Assembly (NCBI GenBank): GCA_913052435.1
Contig: CAJXDV010000018.1
Location: 1 to 13,963, forward strand
Direction: 5' to 3'
DNA: 13,963 nucleotides
DNA from: an uncultured Pelagibacteraceae bacterium
GTDB lineage: Bacteria > Pseudomonadota > Alphaproteobacteria > Pelagibacterales > Pelagibacteraceae
Position numbers and translations under genes: made by a program
Notes under the pieces: generated by a model
Told to the model about the DNA's origin: nothing
What the model saw: only the letters and a program-made list of their open reading frames with translations
The model's database searches: none
Shown: positions 1-8,933 of the stretch, piece by piece
How the letters are laid out: the number at the start of each line of letters is the position of its first letter
Numbering within the stretch: position 1 is the stretch's first letter

Positions 1-122
1 GGTTTAAAAAATATCTTTGTTTTTCCACCAATATTAAACCAGTTTAAATTTTTAATTTCATAATCAAAAAAAATATCACTACTTATTTTAGTTGCAAATT
101 TTCGAATATCACTAACTATCAT
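1..122 (-). CDS. murB: UDP-N-acetylenolpyruvoylglucosamine reductase MurB, N-terminal part (truncated by window edge)
   Basis: MurB is the cytoplasmic FAD- and NADPH-dependent enzyme that reduces UDP-GlcNAc-enolpyruvate to UDP-MurNAc, the step just before MurC. Only the first 40 codons are present; the frame stays open to the left edge. I translated this frame by hand. It begins MIVSDIRKF and contains NWFNIGGKTKIFFK at residues 27 to 40, which matches the start of the FAD-binding domain in MurB proteins (the common pattern is T-x-x-x-I/V-G-G followed by a short strand). The ATG overlaps the murC stop codon by one base (TAATG), a typical coupled junction that fixes the start. Position directly after murC is the normal dcw order. 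The catalytic residues lie outside the window, so whether the gene is intact cannot be judged. Confidence 0.88.
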   Translation of the reverse strand, partial: MIVSDIRKFATKISSDIFFDYEIKNLNWFNIGGKTKIFFK

Positions 123-1513
123 TAAATATTATTTTTTAGATTTCTCATCCAATTTGAAATTGATCCTGCTCCCATGCCAATATAAATTTTTTCACCATAT
201 GCAGTTTTTTTTAAGAATTTTTTTAAATTTTCTTCATTTTTAATATAAATTAATTTTACCTTTGAATTTTTTATTATAAGTTTAGCGAAAGAATTATAAG
301 AAAAACCTAATTTTAAATTTTCATTAGCTTTGTATATTGGACACAGTAAAACTGTATCAGCATTTATAAAACTTTTGGAAAATTCTAATTTCATATTTTT
401 TACTCTTGAAATTCTGTGAGGTTGAAAAACAGATATAATTTCTTTTTTTTTATAAACTTTTTTAACTCCATCCAACATTGAAATTATTTCGGTAGGATGA
501 TGAGCGTAATCATCAAAAAATATTGCATTATTTTTTTCAAATAAATAATTAAATCTTCTTTGAACACCTTTAAATTTTGATAAAGCTTTTTTTATAATTC
601 TTTCAGTTATACCAATTGAAAAAGATACTGCTACTGCAGAAGCGGCATTTTTAATATTGTGAAGTCCCAATAAAGGAATTTTGATTTTTTTTATTAATTT
701 GTTATTACCGGGAATATTGATCGATAAATTAAATTGAGAAAAAAATTTTTTTTGGACAACGTTGGTTATTTGAAAATTTGAATTTTTAGCTAACCCATAA
801 GTATAAAAATTTTTATTTTTTATTTTTTTTAAAATTTCTTTATTATTTTTATCATCAATGCATACAAAAGCTTTTCCTAATGATGGTGTTTTTTCTAAAA
901 ATTTAGAAAAATTTTTTTTTAAATTTTTCATTGATTTATAATAGTCTAAATGTTCTTCATCTACATTTGTAACTATCGAGTAAGTAAATGGTATTTTAAG
1001 AAAACTTCCATCGGACTCATCTGACTCGATTAAACACCAATTACTTTTTCCAAGTTTTGCAGAATTTCCAAATGAGTTCAGAACTCCTCCATTAATTATT
1101 GTTGGATCTAATTTAGCTAAAGCAAAAATTCCCGAAATTAAAGAGGTAGTAGTAGTTTTTCCATGTGAACCGGCCACTACAACATTTCTCATTAAAGAAA
1201 CTATATGTCCCAACATTGCGCCTCTAGTATAAATTGGTAATTTTAATTTTTTAGCTTCTAATAATTCAGTATTTTTTTTTTTTATTGCAGAAGAAACAAC
1301 CAGAATGGTACTTTTTTTTATATTTTTTTTATGATGATTTAAATAAATTGGTATTTTTTTTTCCTTTAATCTTTCAATATTTTTATTGTTTGAGATATCG
1401 CTTCCTTGAACCTTAAAGCCTAATCCATTCATTATTAAAGCTAATCCACTCATTCCTATTCCTCCAATTCCAACAAAATGGATTAGCTCTGTTTTTCCTA
1501 AATTAATTTTCAT
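122..1513 (-). CDS. murC: UDP-N-acetylmuramate--L-alanine ligase MurC
   Basis: MurC is the cytoplasmic ATP-dependent ligase that adds L-alanine to UDP-MurNAc, the first amino acid of the peptidoglycan stem peptide. The 463-residue length is normal for the family. Visible motifs are the N-terminal nucleotide-sugar binding loop GIGGIGMSG (15-23), the ATP P-loop AGSHGKTTTT (114-123), the acidic ESDESDGS segment (163-170), DEEHLDYY (185-192), GLHNIKNA (283-290), and DDYAHHPTE (334-342), a MurC hallmark that separates it from MurD, MurE and MurF. The ATG start lies inside the end of murG, an 11-nt overlap, and the glycine loop is at the expected distance from it. The C-terminal domain carries a conserved-looking glycine-rich GMGAGSIS near the end. 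No frameshift or missing motif is seen, and identification is secure. Confidence 0.97.
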   Translation of the reverse strand: MKINLGKTELIHFVGIGGIGMSGLALIMNGLGFKVQGSDISNNKNIERLKEKKIPIYLNHHKKNIKKSTILVVSSAIKKKNTELLEAKKLKLPIYTRGAMLGHIVSLMRNVVVAGSHGKTTTTSLISGIFALAKLDPTIINGGVLNSFGNSAKLGKSNWCLIESDESDGSFLKIPFTYSIVTNVDEEHLDYYKSMKNLKKNFSKFLEKTPSLGKAFVCIDDKNNKEILKKIKNKNFYTYGLAKNSNFQITNVVQKKFFSQFNLSINIPGNNKLIKKIKIPLLGLHNIKNAASAVAVSFSIGITERIIKKALSKFKGVQRRFNYLFEKNNAIFFDDYAHHPTEIISMLDGVKKVYKKKEIISVFQPHRISRVKNMKLEFSKSFINADTVLLCPIYKANENLKLGFSYNSFAKLIIKNSKVKLIYIKNEENLKKFLKKTAYGEKIYIGMGAGSISNWMRNLKNNI

Positions 1514-2579
1514 CGAATAGTTCTAATAATTTTTTATTTACATTATTCCACGTGTTTTGGTTAGATATAATTGTAAGTTGCTTTTTTTTTTTGAGATATT
1601 CATCTTTTTCCTCAAATAACTGAATCATTAAATTGCTAATCTTATTAATATCAAAATTATCTTGCTTGATTATCCAGCAGCCACCTCTATTTTCATAAAA
1701 CTTTGCATTAAAATATTGATGGTCATCTTTAGCAAAAGGAAATGGAATTGCTATAAATGGTATATTAAAAAAAGAAAGTTCCGCAATAGCAGAGGCTCCA
1801 GATCTAGTTATGGCAATATCATAGTCATTTAGATTTTTAAAAAGTTCTTCGTCAAAATCAAATAGGTTAAATTTTATTCCTGCATTTTTATATTTTTGTT
1901 CAATTATATATTTTTCTTTTTTATCAAAAACTTGTTGACTCATTTCAATTTGTAATTTGCTAGAAATTTTTAAAACTAATTCTGTGATATTTTTATCGAA
2001 AAATTTTGCTCCCTGACTACCGCCAATAATTAAAATTTTTTTTGTATTTGAAAATTCTTTAATTTGGTTTCTTTTATAAGAATAAATTTCTTTTCTTAAA
2101 ATAGGGTCAATAATAATAATTTTATCTATAAATTTTTTTGGGAATAACTTTATATCTTTATCATAACAAATAATTTTCTTTGAAATCGATAGTATAAACT
2201 TGTTTGATTTTCCTAAAACACTATTGGGTTCAAATAAAAATATTTTTATTTTTAAAAATTTTGAAGCAATGCAAAAAGGTATGGACATATATCCGCCTGT
2301 GCTAATCAAAAAATTTATATTTTTTTTTTTTAAAAAAAAATAAGATTTAAATATTGATATAATAAATTTGATAAGATTTATTGGAAATAAGTATAGTTTA
2401 GAAAATAAATTAGGCACATCAATTAAATTAAATTGATACTTATTTTTATTTATAAATTTTGATCCTCTATTGTCTGTTACTATAATAGTTTCAAAATTAT
2501 TTTTTAGGTGATCAAACATTGATAGGGCTGGCATAACATGACCTCCCGATCCACCTGTTACAATTAATATTTTTTTCAT
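1503..2579 (-). CDS. murG: Lipid II synthase MurG (UDP-GlcNAc transferase)
   Basis: MurG is a GT28-family glycosyltransferase at the inner face of the cytoplasmic membrane. It transfers GlcNAc from UDP-GlcNAc to lipid I, giving lipid II. Motifs, numbered from the ATG at 2579, are the N-terminal loop GGSGGH (9-14), STGGYMSIP (93-101), the second glycine loop GGSQGA (186-191), TRSGAS with the following AE at 258-267, and AKDDHQ (283-288) for the donor sugar-nucleotide site. An upstream in-frame TTG at 2585 would add two residues and overlap ftsW by 4 nt. I prefer the ATG at 2579 because MKKILIVTGG begins like other MurG proteins; it leaves a 2-nt gap after the ftsW stop. The 358-residue length is normal. 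The interior holds a T9-A12 homopolymer pair (2320-2340) that reads through in frame. Confidence 0.96.
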   Translation of the reverse strand: MKKILIVTGGSGGHVMPALSMFDHLKNNFETIIVTDNRGSKFINKNKYQFNLIDVPNLFSKLYLFPINLIKFIISIFKSYFFLKKKNINFLISTGGYMSIPFCIASKFLKIKIFLFEPNSVLGKSNKFILSISKKIICYDKDIKLFPKKFIDKIIIIDPILRKEIYSYKRNQIKEFSNTKKILIIGGSQGAKFFDKNITELVLKISSKLQIEMSQQVFDKKEKYIIEQKYKNAGIKFNLFDFDEELFKNLNDYDIAITRSGASAIAELSFFNIPFIAIPFPFAKDDHQYFNAKFYENRGGCWIIKQDNFDINKISNLMIQLFEEKDEYLKKKKQLTIISNQNTWNNVNKKLLELFDEN

Positions 2580-2581
2580 TA

Positions 2582-3691
2582 TCAAAGTATTTTTCTTTTT
2601 GTTAAATTTAAAATAATGCCTGATATTATCGCGGTACTAACAATAGATGAGCCTCCATAACTTAAGAACGGTAAAGTCATACCTGTTGTTGGTAATAATC
2701 TTATATTAACACCTACATGAATAAAGCTTTGTAATAAGATAATTGAAATACTGCCTATTAAAACTAGTTTTATATTATTATCTTTTATTAGGTTAATTTT
2801 TTGAATGACTTTATATGATAGAACTAAATACATAAGAATTATTCCAATAACAATAATTGCTCCAAATTCTTCAGCTATTACTGAGACTATATAATCTGTA
2901 TGTGCTTCTGGTACTCTCGAGTTTAAAGTACCTTCGCCTATACCTTTGCCAAAAAATCCTCCATTAATTATTGCATCACTTGCTTTTTCTGCTTGATAAT
3001 TATTTCCGGATGAAGAATCTAAAAAAACTAAAAGTCTTAGCTTAATATATTCAAACTTCGCAACAAAAATAATCAAATATGAAACAATCAATCCTGCGGT
3101 AATAAAAAATGAAAAAAATAGAAAAATATTAATTCCAGATACAAAAACTATAGCCAACCATGCCATTGTTATAAGAAATGTTTGGCCCAAATCTGGTTGT
3201 GAGATCAATAATAGTAAAATTGGAATGAGAACTAATGCACTAAAAAAATACTTTAAATACAATTTCCTGCTACTTAAAGATAAGACGGTAGAGACAATTA
3301 TTATAAAAAAAGGTTTTAAAATTTCTATAGGTTGAAACCTAGGCAGAAGAGCAAGATCCAGCCACCTTTTAGATCCTTTTACTTCTGTGCCAAAGAATGG
3401 GACTAAAACTAGACTTATAAAACTAATAAAGAATAAGATAATTGAAATTTTCATTAAAATTTTTTGATTTAAAAAAGAAAAAAATAACAAAATAGCTACT
3501 CCTAAAAAAATAAAAATTAAGTGTTTTATAAAAAAATAATAAGAATTAGTATTAAGTTTATCTGAAGCTATTAGAGAAGTTGAAACCAAAGAGAAAAAAA
3601 GTCCTAATAAAAATAATCCCAAAATAAGAACTAAAATATATTTATCAATATTTTTACGCCAGTCATAAAAGTTGTCAAAATAATTGTTCAT
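2582..3691 (-). CDS. ftsW: Peptidoglycan glycosyltransferase FtsW (SEDS family)
   Basis: FtsW is the septal SEDS polymerase of the inner membrane. It links lipid II into glycan strands in partnership with the transpeptidase FtsI. The 369 residues hold about ten hydrophobic segments, as expected. Family motifs include KGSKRWLDL (105-113), FQPIEILK (119-126; FQPSE-like), QPDLGQ (165-170), the loop HTDYIVSVIAEEFG (264-277) with Asp266 as the likely catalytic aspartate, and the terminal LPTTGMTLPFLSYGGSS (333-349). It could in principle be RodA, but its place between murD and murG inside a dcw cluster with ftsI makes FtsW the better call. It starts with ATG overlapping the murD stop (ATGA, 4 nt). 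The charged cytoplasmic N-terminus of about 18 residues before the first membrane segment is normal for the family. Confidence 0.95.
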   Translation of the reverse strand: MNNYFDNFYDWRKNIDKYILVLILGLFLLGLFFSLVSTSLIASDKLNTNSYYFFIKHLIFIFLGVAILLFFSFLNQKILMKISIILFFISFISLVLVPFFGTEVKGSKRWLDLALLPRFQPIEILKPFFIIIVSTVLSLSSRKLYLKYFFSALVLIPILLLLISQPDLGQTFLITMAWLAIVFVSGINIFLFFSFFITAGLIVSYLIIFVAKFEYIKLRLLVFLDSSSGNNYQAEKASDAIINGGFFGKGIGEGTLNSRVPEAHTDYIVSVIAEEFGAIIVIGIILMYLVLSYKVIQKINLIKDNNIKLVLIGSISIILLQSFIHVGVNIRLLPTTGMTLPFLSYGGSSIVSTAIISGIILNLTKRKIL

Positions 3692-5001
3692 CCAATAACT
3701 CTATATTTTTTTATATAATTTTTAATAATTTTATTAAAATACTTTCCTCTATCTTCAAAGTTTTTAAATTGATCGAAAGAAGCAGCAGATGGGCTAAATA
3801 AAATTACTTTTTTTCCATCAAAATTTTTTTTTATATCTTTAAAAATTAGTAACAATGAATTATTTAAACTTTTTGAAATTTTATATTTAATTTTTTTTTT
3901 TAGTATTTTTGAAAAAAAAATTTTGTCTTTTCCGTAAATAAATGCATTAATTTTTCCAAAATATTTTCTATTCAATTTTAATTGATCTCCCTTTTTTGCT
4001 AGTCCTCCTAATATCCAATAAATATTTTCAAATGACTCTAATAATAGTTCAGTAGATGAAAGACTCGTTGATTTAGAATCATTTATTATCATTAATTTTT
4101 TTGAGTCGTAAATAATCTGTTGTCTAAAATTTAAGCCTTTAAATTTATTAGTTGTTTCAATTATTTTTCTAAGCCTAAGTTTTAAGAATTTTGACAAAGC
4201 AAACACAAAAGATAGGTTCTTAATGTTGCTTTTATTATTAAAGTAACGATTATTTATTAATTTAGAATATTTTTGGTATTTTTTGTAATTTACTCTATAA
4301 ATTTTTGATTTGATTTTATTTTTTTTAATTAAATAATTTAAGATGTTGTTTTGTTTTTCTATAAATGCATAACTTTTTTTGGATTGACTTTGAATCAATT
4401 TAAATTTGGCTTTAACATAATTTTTAAAGTTTCCGTGTCTTTCTAAATGATCTGGATGCAAGTTTAATATTAGAGAATAATCTGACCTAAAAAATTTGCT
4501 ATAATCTAGTTGGTAAGAAGATGCCTCAATTATAAAAATTGTATTTTTTTTTATTTTTCTTTCTAATAGTATTGGATTGCCAATATTGCCTGTTAATCTG
4601 ACATCTTTTTTATGTGCTTTTAAAACGTCAAATAATATTTTTGAAGTTGTGGATTTTCCATTTGTTCCAGTAATAGTGATTTTTTTAATTTTTGGATAAC
4701 TCAAATAAAATATATCAAGCTCGGTAATTACTTTGGACCTATTCTTTTTTAAATATTTAGATAATTTACATTTATTTATATCTATTCCGGGACTAAGTAC
4801 TATATAATCAAAAGAATTCTTTTTTAGTTGTTTGTAATTGAGTGTTTTTTCTCTATATTTAAGCGGAACATTTTTCTGATTATCATCAATTATTTTGCAA
4901 TCATTTTTTTGATTTAGATATTTAAATGAGGCAAAACCAGATTTGCCAAAACCATAAATTAAAAATTTTTTGTTATAAAATAAATTTTGTCTGGCATTCA
5001 T
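3688..5001 (-). CDS. murD: UDP-N-acetylmuramoyl-L-alanine--D-glutamate ligase MurD
   Basis: MurD is the cytoplasmic ATP-dependent ligase that adds D-glutamate to UDP-MurNAc-L-Ala. The frame is open up to an ATG at 5088, but I place the start at 5001. That ATG overlaps the mraY stop as TAATG, and it gives 437 residues, close to the 438 of E. coli MurD. The 29 codons upstream of it are simply the end of mraY read in another frame. Motifs are the N-terminal loop YGFGKSG (16-22), LSPGID (69-74), the P-loop TGTNGKST (111-118), EASSYQLD (159-166), NLHPDHLERHG (180-190) and NDSKSTS (307-313). The usual GLPHR motif reads GLNFR (289-293), so the conserved histidine is replaced by phenylalanine. The C-terminal SPSAASFDQF (403-412) matches the family, and the protein is lysine-rich. 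Confidence 0.95.
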   Translation of the reverse strand: MNARQNLFYNKKFLIYGFGKSGFASFKYLNQKNDCKIIDDNQKNVPLKYREKTLNYKQLKKNSFDYIVLSPGIDINKCKLSKYLKKNRSKVITELDIFYLSYPKIKKITITGTNGKSTTSKILFDVLKAHKKDVRLTGNIGNPILLERKIKKNTIFIIEASSYQLDYSKFFRSDYSLILNLHPDHLERHGNFKNYVKAKFKLIQSQSKKSYAFIEKQNNILNYLIKKNKIKSKIYRVNYKKYQKYSKLINNRYFNNKSNIKNLSFVFALSKFLKLRLRKIIETTNKFKGLNFRQQIIYDSKKLMIINDSKSTSLSSTELLLESFENIYWILGGLAKKGDQLKLNRKYFGKINAFIYGKDKIFFSKILKKKIKYKISKSLNNSLLLIFKDIKKNFDGKKVILFSPSAASFDQFKNFEDRGKYFNKIIKNYIKKYRVIG

Positions 5002-6086
5002 TATCTTAATTTTAAAGTTGCCAAACCTATCATCGCTAGAATGATTGATATTATCCAAAATCTTATTACAACTGTTGACTCTGGCCATCCTTTTTTTTCA
5101 AAATGATGGTGTATTGGGGCCATTTTAAAAATCCTTCTACCCGTCAGTTTAAAAGAGACAACTTGTGCTATTACTGATATTGCTTCTAACACAAATAAAC
5201 CTCCTATTATAGCTAGAACAATTTCATGTTTAGTAATTATTCCTACGGCTCCTAGAGAACCTCCCAAAGCAAGAGAGCCTGTATCTCCCATAAATATTTT
5301 TGCAGGTGGTGCATTAAACCATAAAAATCCTAAGCAAGCGCCTATCATTGATCCGCAAAAAATAGATCCCTCGCCAACTCCTCTTATGTATGGAATTTGT
5401 AGATATTCTGAAAAAACAATATTTCCTGTAACATAACTAATAAATGCAAAACAAGCTGCTACAAGTATTACCGGAACTGTAGCAAGGCCATCTAATCCAT
5501 CAGTTAAATTTACTGCATTAGAGGATCCAACTAACACAAATAAGTAAAAAGGAATAAAAAACCAACCCAAATTAATTACTAAGTTTTTAAAAAACGGAAA
5601 ATATAAATTTTCTAATTCATTGGATTCGCTTGAAAAATATAAAATTAAAATTCCGATTAAAGCCAAAATAATTTGAATAATAATTTTAAATTTAAAGGAT
5701 ACTCCAGAAGAATTATTTTTTTTTATTTTTTGATAATCATCATAAGCACCCAATAAACCAAATGTTCCGGCGATATAAATCAGAAACCAATTGTACGGAT
5801 TCAAAAGATCACCCCATAATAATACTCCAGAGAAAACTCCCAACAATATCATCAAACCTCCCATCGTTGGGGTGCCTATTTTTTTTACAATATGTTCAGT
5901 AGGTCCATCTTCTCTTATTGGATTATGTATTTGTTTAGATGAAAAAAAATTAATTAATGGTGTTCCAATAACAAAAACTACAATCATTGAAGTGAACATT
6001 GATAATCCAGTTCTTACCGTTAAGTATTTGAATACATTAAAAAAACTGAAAATATCAACTAAACTAGAAAATAAACTAAATAACAT
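5001..6086 (-). CDS. mraY: Phospho-N-acetylmuramoyl-pentapeptide-transferase MraY
   Basis: MraY is the polytopic inner-membrane enzyme that transfers phospho-MurNAc-pentapeptide from the UDP precursor to undecaprenyl phosphate, making lipid I. The length of 361 residues matches the family almost exactly, with about ten hydrophobic segments. Motifs are GTPTMGG (71-77), the aspartate pair in GAYDDYQK (113-120), NLTDGLDGLA (193-202), FMGDTGSLALGG (265-276) and the triple-histidine motif APIHHHFE (323-330). These cover the Mg-binding and catalytic aspartates (Asp116, Asp117, Asp268 by family comparison). The ATG overlaps the end of the upstream murE-murF gene by 11 nt and is preceded by a good ribosome binding site. 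The N-terminus aligns with other MraY proteins through FNVFKYLTVR. Nothing is missing. Confidence 0.97.
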   Translation of the reverse strand: MLFSLFSSLVDIFSFFNVFKYLTVRTGLSMFTSMIVVFVIGTPLINFFSSKQIHNPIREDGPTEHIVKKIGTPTMGGLMILLGVFSGVLLWGDLLNPYNWFLIYIAGTFGLLGAYDDYQKIKKNNSSGVSFKFKIIIQIILALIGILILYFSSESNELENLYFPFFKNLVINLGWFFIPFYLFVLVGSSNAVNLTDGLDGLATVPVILVAACFAFISYVTGNIVFSEYLQIPYIRGVGEGSIFCGSMIGACLGFLWFNAPPAKIFMGDTGSLALGGSLGAVGIITKHEIVLAIIGGLFVLEAISVIAQVVSFKLTGRRIFKMAPIHHHFEKKGWPESTVVIRFWIISIILAMIGLATLKLR

Positions 6087-8922
6087 TAACTCTTCCTAAT
6101 TTTAACTTCTTGGCTATGGTATTTAGACCGGTAGAATTTGATCCTTTAATCATTAAATATTCGTCATCTTTAATATCATTTATTAAAAAATTTAAGATAT
6201 CTTTTCTTGAACATAGGATTTTTCCTCTTTTTTGTGGTCTAATTTTGTTAAATGTATCAATAATATTATTTCCATAGACATAAACTTTATTAATATTAGT
6301 ATTGTTAAGTATTTGAGCAGCTTCGATATGTAATTTTTTTGAAAATTCACCTAATTCCAACATATCACCTAATAAAATTATTTTTCTCTTTGACCTGCTT
6401 TTCAGCTTATTAAATTTATTTAAAGCAAATTTTAATGATAATGGATTGGAATTATAACTTTCATCAATAAGATGAATTCTCTTTTTATTAATTTTAATAT
6501 AATTATAATCGCCTCTCCCTTCGGGCAAATTATAATTAAAGAATAATTTTTCACTTATATTTTCTAAATCTAGGAAATTTGAAATTACAGCTAGGGTAGC
6601 AAGTATATTGTCTATATAAGTTTCTATATTTCTCTTAATTATAAATTTTTTTGATTTTCCATAAATATTTATTTTTAAAGTACTTATATTTTTTAAACTT
6701 GTTATTTTTTCAAGCTTAATATTTGATTTATTTTTTTTACTGAAAGAAATTATTTTTAAATTTTTTTTTAAAGCTTTTAAATTTAAATAATTATAAAATT
6801 GATCATCTGCATTAATCACAACTGAACCTTGATCTAAAATGTTGTCTATAATTTCTGATTTTGCTTTAGCTATATCAAACAAATTTTTAAAATTTTTAAT
6901 ATGAGCATAAGAAATATTTGTTATTACACCAATATTTGGTTTAATAATTTTTGACAAATAATCAATTTCTCCTTTTTTATCCATGCCGATTTCAAAAACA
7001 CCAAATTTATCTTTCTTCTTAATATTAAATAATGAAATTGGTACTCCGTACTTGTTATTAAAAGATTTTTGTGAATAAGAGGTTTGATAAATTTTATTTA
7101 AAGATTGTCCTAATAATTCTTTTAAAGATGTTTTTCCTGCAGAACCTGTTATAGCGATTGCAATAATATTCGATGATGTTCTGATTAGACTTGAGCAATC
7201 TGAAAAAAATTTTAAAGAATTTTCTACTTTAATTTTATTTACACTTTTTTTTCCATAATTTTTATCAATAATGGAGACTGATGCTCCTCTCTTTATTGCC
7301 TCATCAGCAAATTTATTGCCATCAATTTTTTTACCTCTAATCCCAAAAAAAATATTATTTTTTTTAACTTTCTTAGAATTAATAGTGGCTTTATTGATTA
7401 TTACTTTATCTTTTAATTCTTTGCCTAAAGTTTCTTCTACAATATTTGTTTTCCAGTTTTGGTTTAACTTTTTATTTTTTTCTTTAATTGATTTCATTAT
7501 ACAGTCTCTATCTGAAAAATATCTTTCTCTTTTGTACTCTTGATAAGTTTCATGTCCTTTTCCGGCTACCACAAGTATTTCATTTGACTTAATATTTGTA
7601 ATAGCAGTTTTAATTGCAAGTTTTCTAGATGGAATTTCAGACAACTTATATTTGCTTATTTTAATTTTTATATTATTTCTTATTTTTCTTGGATTTTCTC
7701 CTCTTGGATTATCGTCAGTTAAGTAAATTTTATTACAATAATCATTTGCAATTCTTCCCATAATTTTTCTTTTTGGTTTATCTCTTTCACCACCACATCC
7801 AAAAACTAAATTAATTTTTCTTAACTTAAATTGCTCTCTAATGTTTTTTAAACAAATCTCTAAGGCATCAGGAGTGTGAGCATAGTCTAAGATGACAATT
7901 GCATTATTTTTTAAATTTCCTAATTTTTCCAATCTTCCGGGAACTGGTCTTATTTTTTTAATAGACTTTGCAATGTTTTTTAATAATACATTACTTTTGT
8001 ATGCTGCCAAAATTGACATCATAAGATTTTTAATTTGCACTTTTCCAATTAGCCCAGTTGAAAAATGAAAAATCTTATTATTTAGTGAAAATGTAACCTT
8101 TTGATCAAGATTTACAAATTTATGATCAATAATTTTTAAGTTAGAATTTTTGGAACCCAAGCTTAAATTTATAAGATTATTGATTTTTGAAATATTTTTT
8201 AATTTTGATGAAATATCTAAATCATTATCAAAAATAATGTATGAATTTTTTTTCATTAATTTCTTAAATAGAATCATTTTTGAATTAAAATAATCTTTAA
8301 AAGTTTTGTGATAATCAAGATGGTCTCTACTAAAGTTTGTAAAAATCCCAATATTAAACTTTAAATAATCCAATCTGTGCTGTTTCAATCCATGACTAGA
8401 GGCTTCTAAAATTACATTGTTAATTTTTTTAGATTTTAATTTTTCAAGAAATGTATTTATTTTTATTGGATCAGAAGTTGTGTTTGAAATTTTTTGATTT
8501 AAATTAATTCCATTAATTCCAAGTGTTCCAATTGATGCAACTTTAATTTTATTTAATTTTAGAATTTGATAATAAAAATTTACAATTGAAGACTTGCCAT
8601 TTGTTCCAGTTACAGCAATTAAATTATTTGGCTTTTTTCTATTTAATTTTGACGCAAACTCTGCGAGTAGCTTTCTAGGATTTTTATTTTTAAGATATAA
8701 AACATTTTCGTATAATCTATCTTTTTTATATTTTTCAGAAACAATTATTCTTGATCCTCTTTTAATTGCATCTTTAATAAATTTATTTCCGTCGACATTA
8801 TTTCCTTTTATTGCAATAAAAATGAAATCTTTTTTTACAAGTTTTGAATTAAAAGATATTCCTTTAAATTTTATTCTTGAATATTCTTTATTTAAATTTG
8901 GATAATAATCTTTAAGAAACAT
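6076..8922 (-). CDS. murEF: Bifunctional MurE-MurF fusion: meso-DAP ligase and D-Ala-D-Ala ligase
   Basis: One continuous 948-codon frame carries two complete Mur ligases in the order of their reactions. The MurE half (about 1-482) adds meso-diaminopimelate to UDP-MurNAc-dipeptide; the MurF half (about 484-948) then adds D-Ala-D-Ala. MurE motifs are the P-loop TGTNGKSS (105-112), EASSHGL (173-179), NFSRDHLDYH (196-205), probable carbamylated Lys215, LDYAHTPDAL (345-354), the DAP-specifying DNPR (404-407) and GKGHE (454-458). MurF motifs are the P-loop TGSAGKTSL (592-600), EIGMDKKGEI (644-653), DESYNSNP (820-827), LGDMLELG (851-858) and KGSNSTGL (926-933). The total nearly equals E. coli MurE plus MurF (495 and 452), so neither half is shortened and the linker is very short. 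The start follows ftsI by 11 nt. MurE-MurF fusions are known in other bacteria, for example Bordetella. A missed stop or sequencing error at the joint is possible but unlikely. Confidence 0.94.
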   Translation of the reverse strand: MFLKDYYPNLNKEYSRIKFKGISFNSKLVKKDFIFIAIKGNNVDGNKFIKDAIKRGSRIIVSEKYKKDRLYENVLYLKNKNPRKLLAEFASKLNRKKPNNLIAVTGTNGKSSIVNFYYQILKLNKIKVASIGTLGINGINLNQKISNTTSDPIKINTFLEKLKSKKINNVILEASSHGLKQHRLDYLKFNIGIFTNFSRDHLDYHKTFKDYFNSKMILFKKLMKKNSYIIFDNDLDISSKLKNISKINNLINLSLGSKNSNLKIIDHKFVNLDQKVTFSLNNKIFHFSTGLIGKVQIKNLMMSILAAYKSNVLLKNIAKSIKKIRPVPGRLEKLGNLKNNAIVILDYAHTPDALEICLKNIREQFKLRKINLVFGCGGERDKPKRKIMGRIANDYCNKIYLTDDNPRGENPRKIRNNIKIKISKYKLSEIPSRKLAIKTAITNIKSNEILVVAGKGHETYQEYKRERYFSDRDCIMKSIKEKNKKLNQNWKTNIVEETLGKELKDKVIINKATINSKKVKKNNIFFGIRGKKIDGNKFADEAIKRGASVSIIDKNYGKKSVNKIKVENSLKFFSDCSSLIRTSSNIIAIAITGSAGKTSLKELLGQSLNKIYQTSYSQKSFNNKYGVPISLFNIKKKDKFGVFEIGMDKKGEIDYLSKIIKPNIGVITNISYAHIKNFKNLFDIAKAKSEIIDNILDQGSVVINADDQFYNYLNLKALKKNLKIISFSKKNKSNIKLEKITSLKNISTLKINIYGKSKKFIIKRNIETYIDNILATLAVISNFLDLENISEKLFFNYNLPEGRGDYNYIKINKKRIHLIDESYNSNPLSLKFALNKFNKLKSRSKRKIILLGDMLELGEFSKKLHIEAAQILNNTNINKVYVYGNNIIDTFNKIRPQKRGKILCSRKDILNFLINDIKDDEYLMIKGSNSTGLNTIAKKLKLGRVNVI
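6090..6097 (-). promoter_or_regulatory. Ribosome binding site of mraY
   Basis: On the minus strand AGGAAGAG is followed by TTA and the mraY ATG. The AGGA core lies 7 nt before the start, good Shine-Dalgarno spacing. The site lies inside the last codons of the MurF half. It supports the 6086 start and independent loading of ribosomes onto mraY; many other junctions in this cluster lack a clear site and seem to rely on coupling. Confidence 0.65.
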
Positions 8923-8933
8923 TATTTACGCTC

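Noticed and set aside
2320..2340. T-run next to A-run as a rho-independent terminator.
   Set aside because: It contains no GC stem and lies within the murG coding frame.
2580..2585. TTG start for murG at 2585.
   Set aside because: An ATG two codons later gives the usual MurG N-terminus, so the rarer TTG start is not needed.
5002..5088. Upstream extension of murD starting at 5088 (29 extra residues).
   Set aside because: It is entirely inside mraY in another frame, the extra residues match nothing in MurD, and the ATG at 5001 gives the normal length and a TAATG junction.
5791..6099. Plus-strand open frame of 102 codons opposite mraY, and similar plus-strand frames at 7271-7543, 8594-8905, 8944-9186, 10231-10533 and 11443-11631.
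   Set aside because: All lie antisense to well-supported genes, show no recognisable domain and have the composition expected from the reverse of the coding strand.
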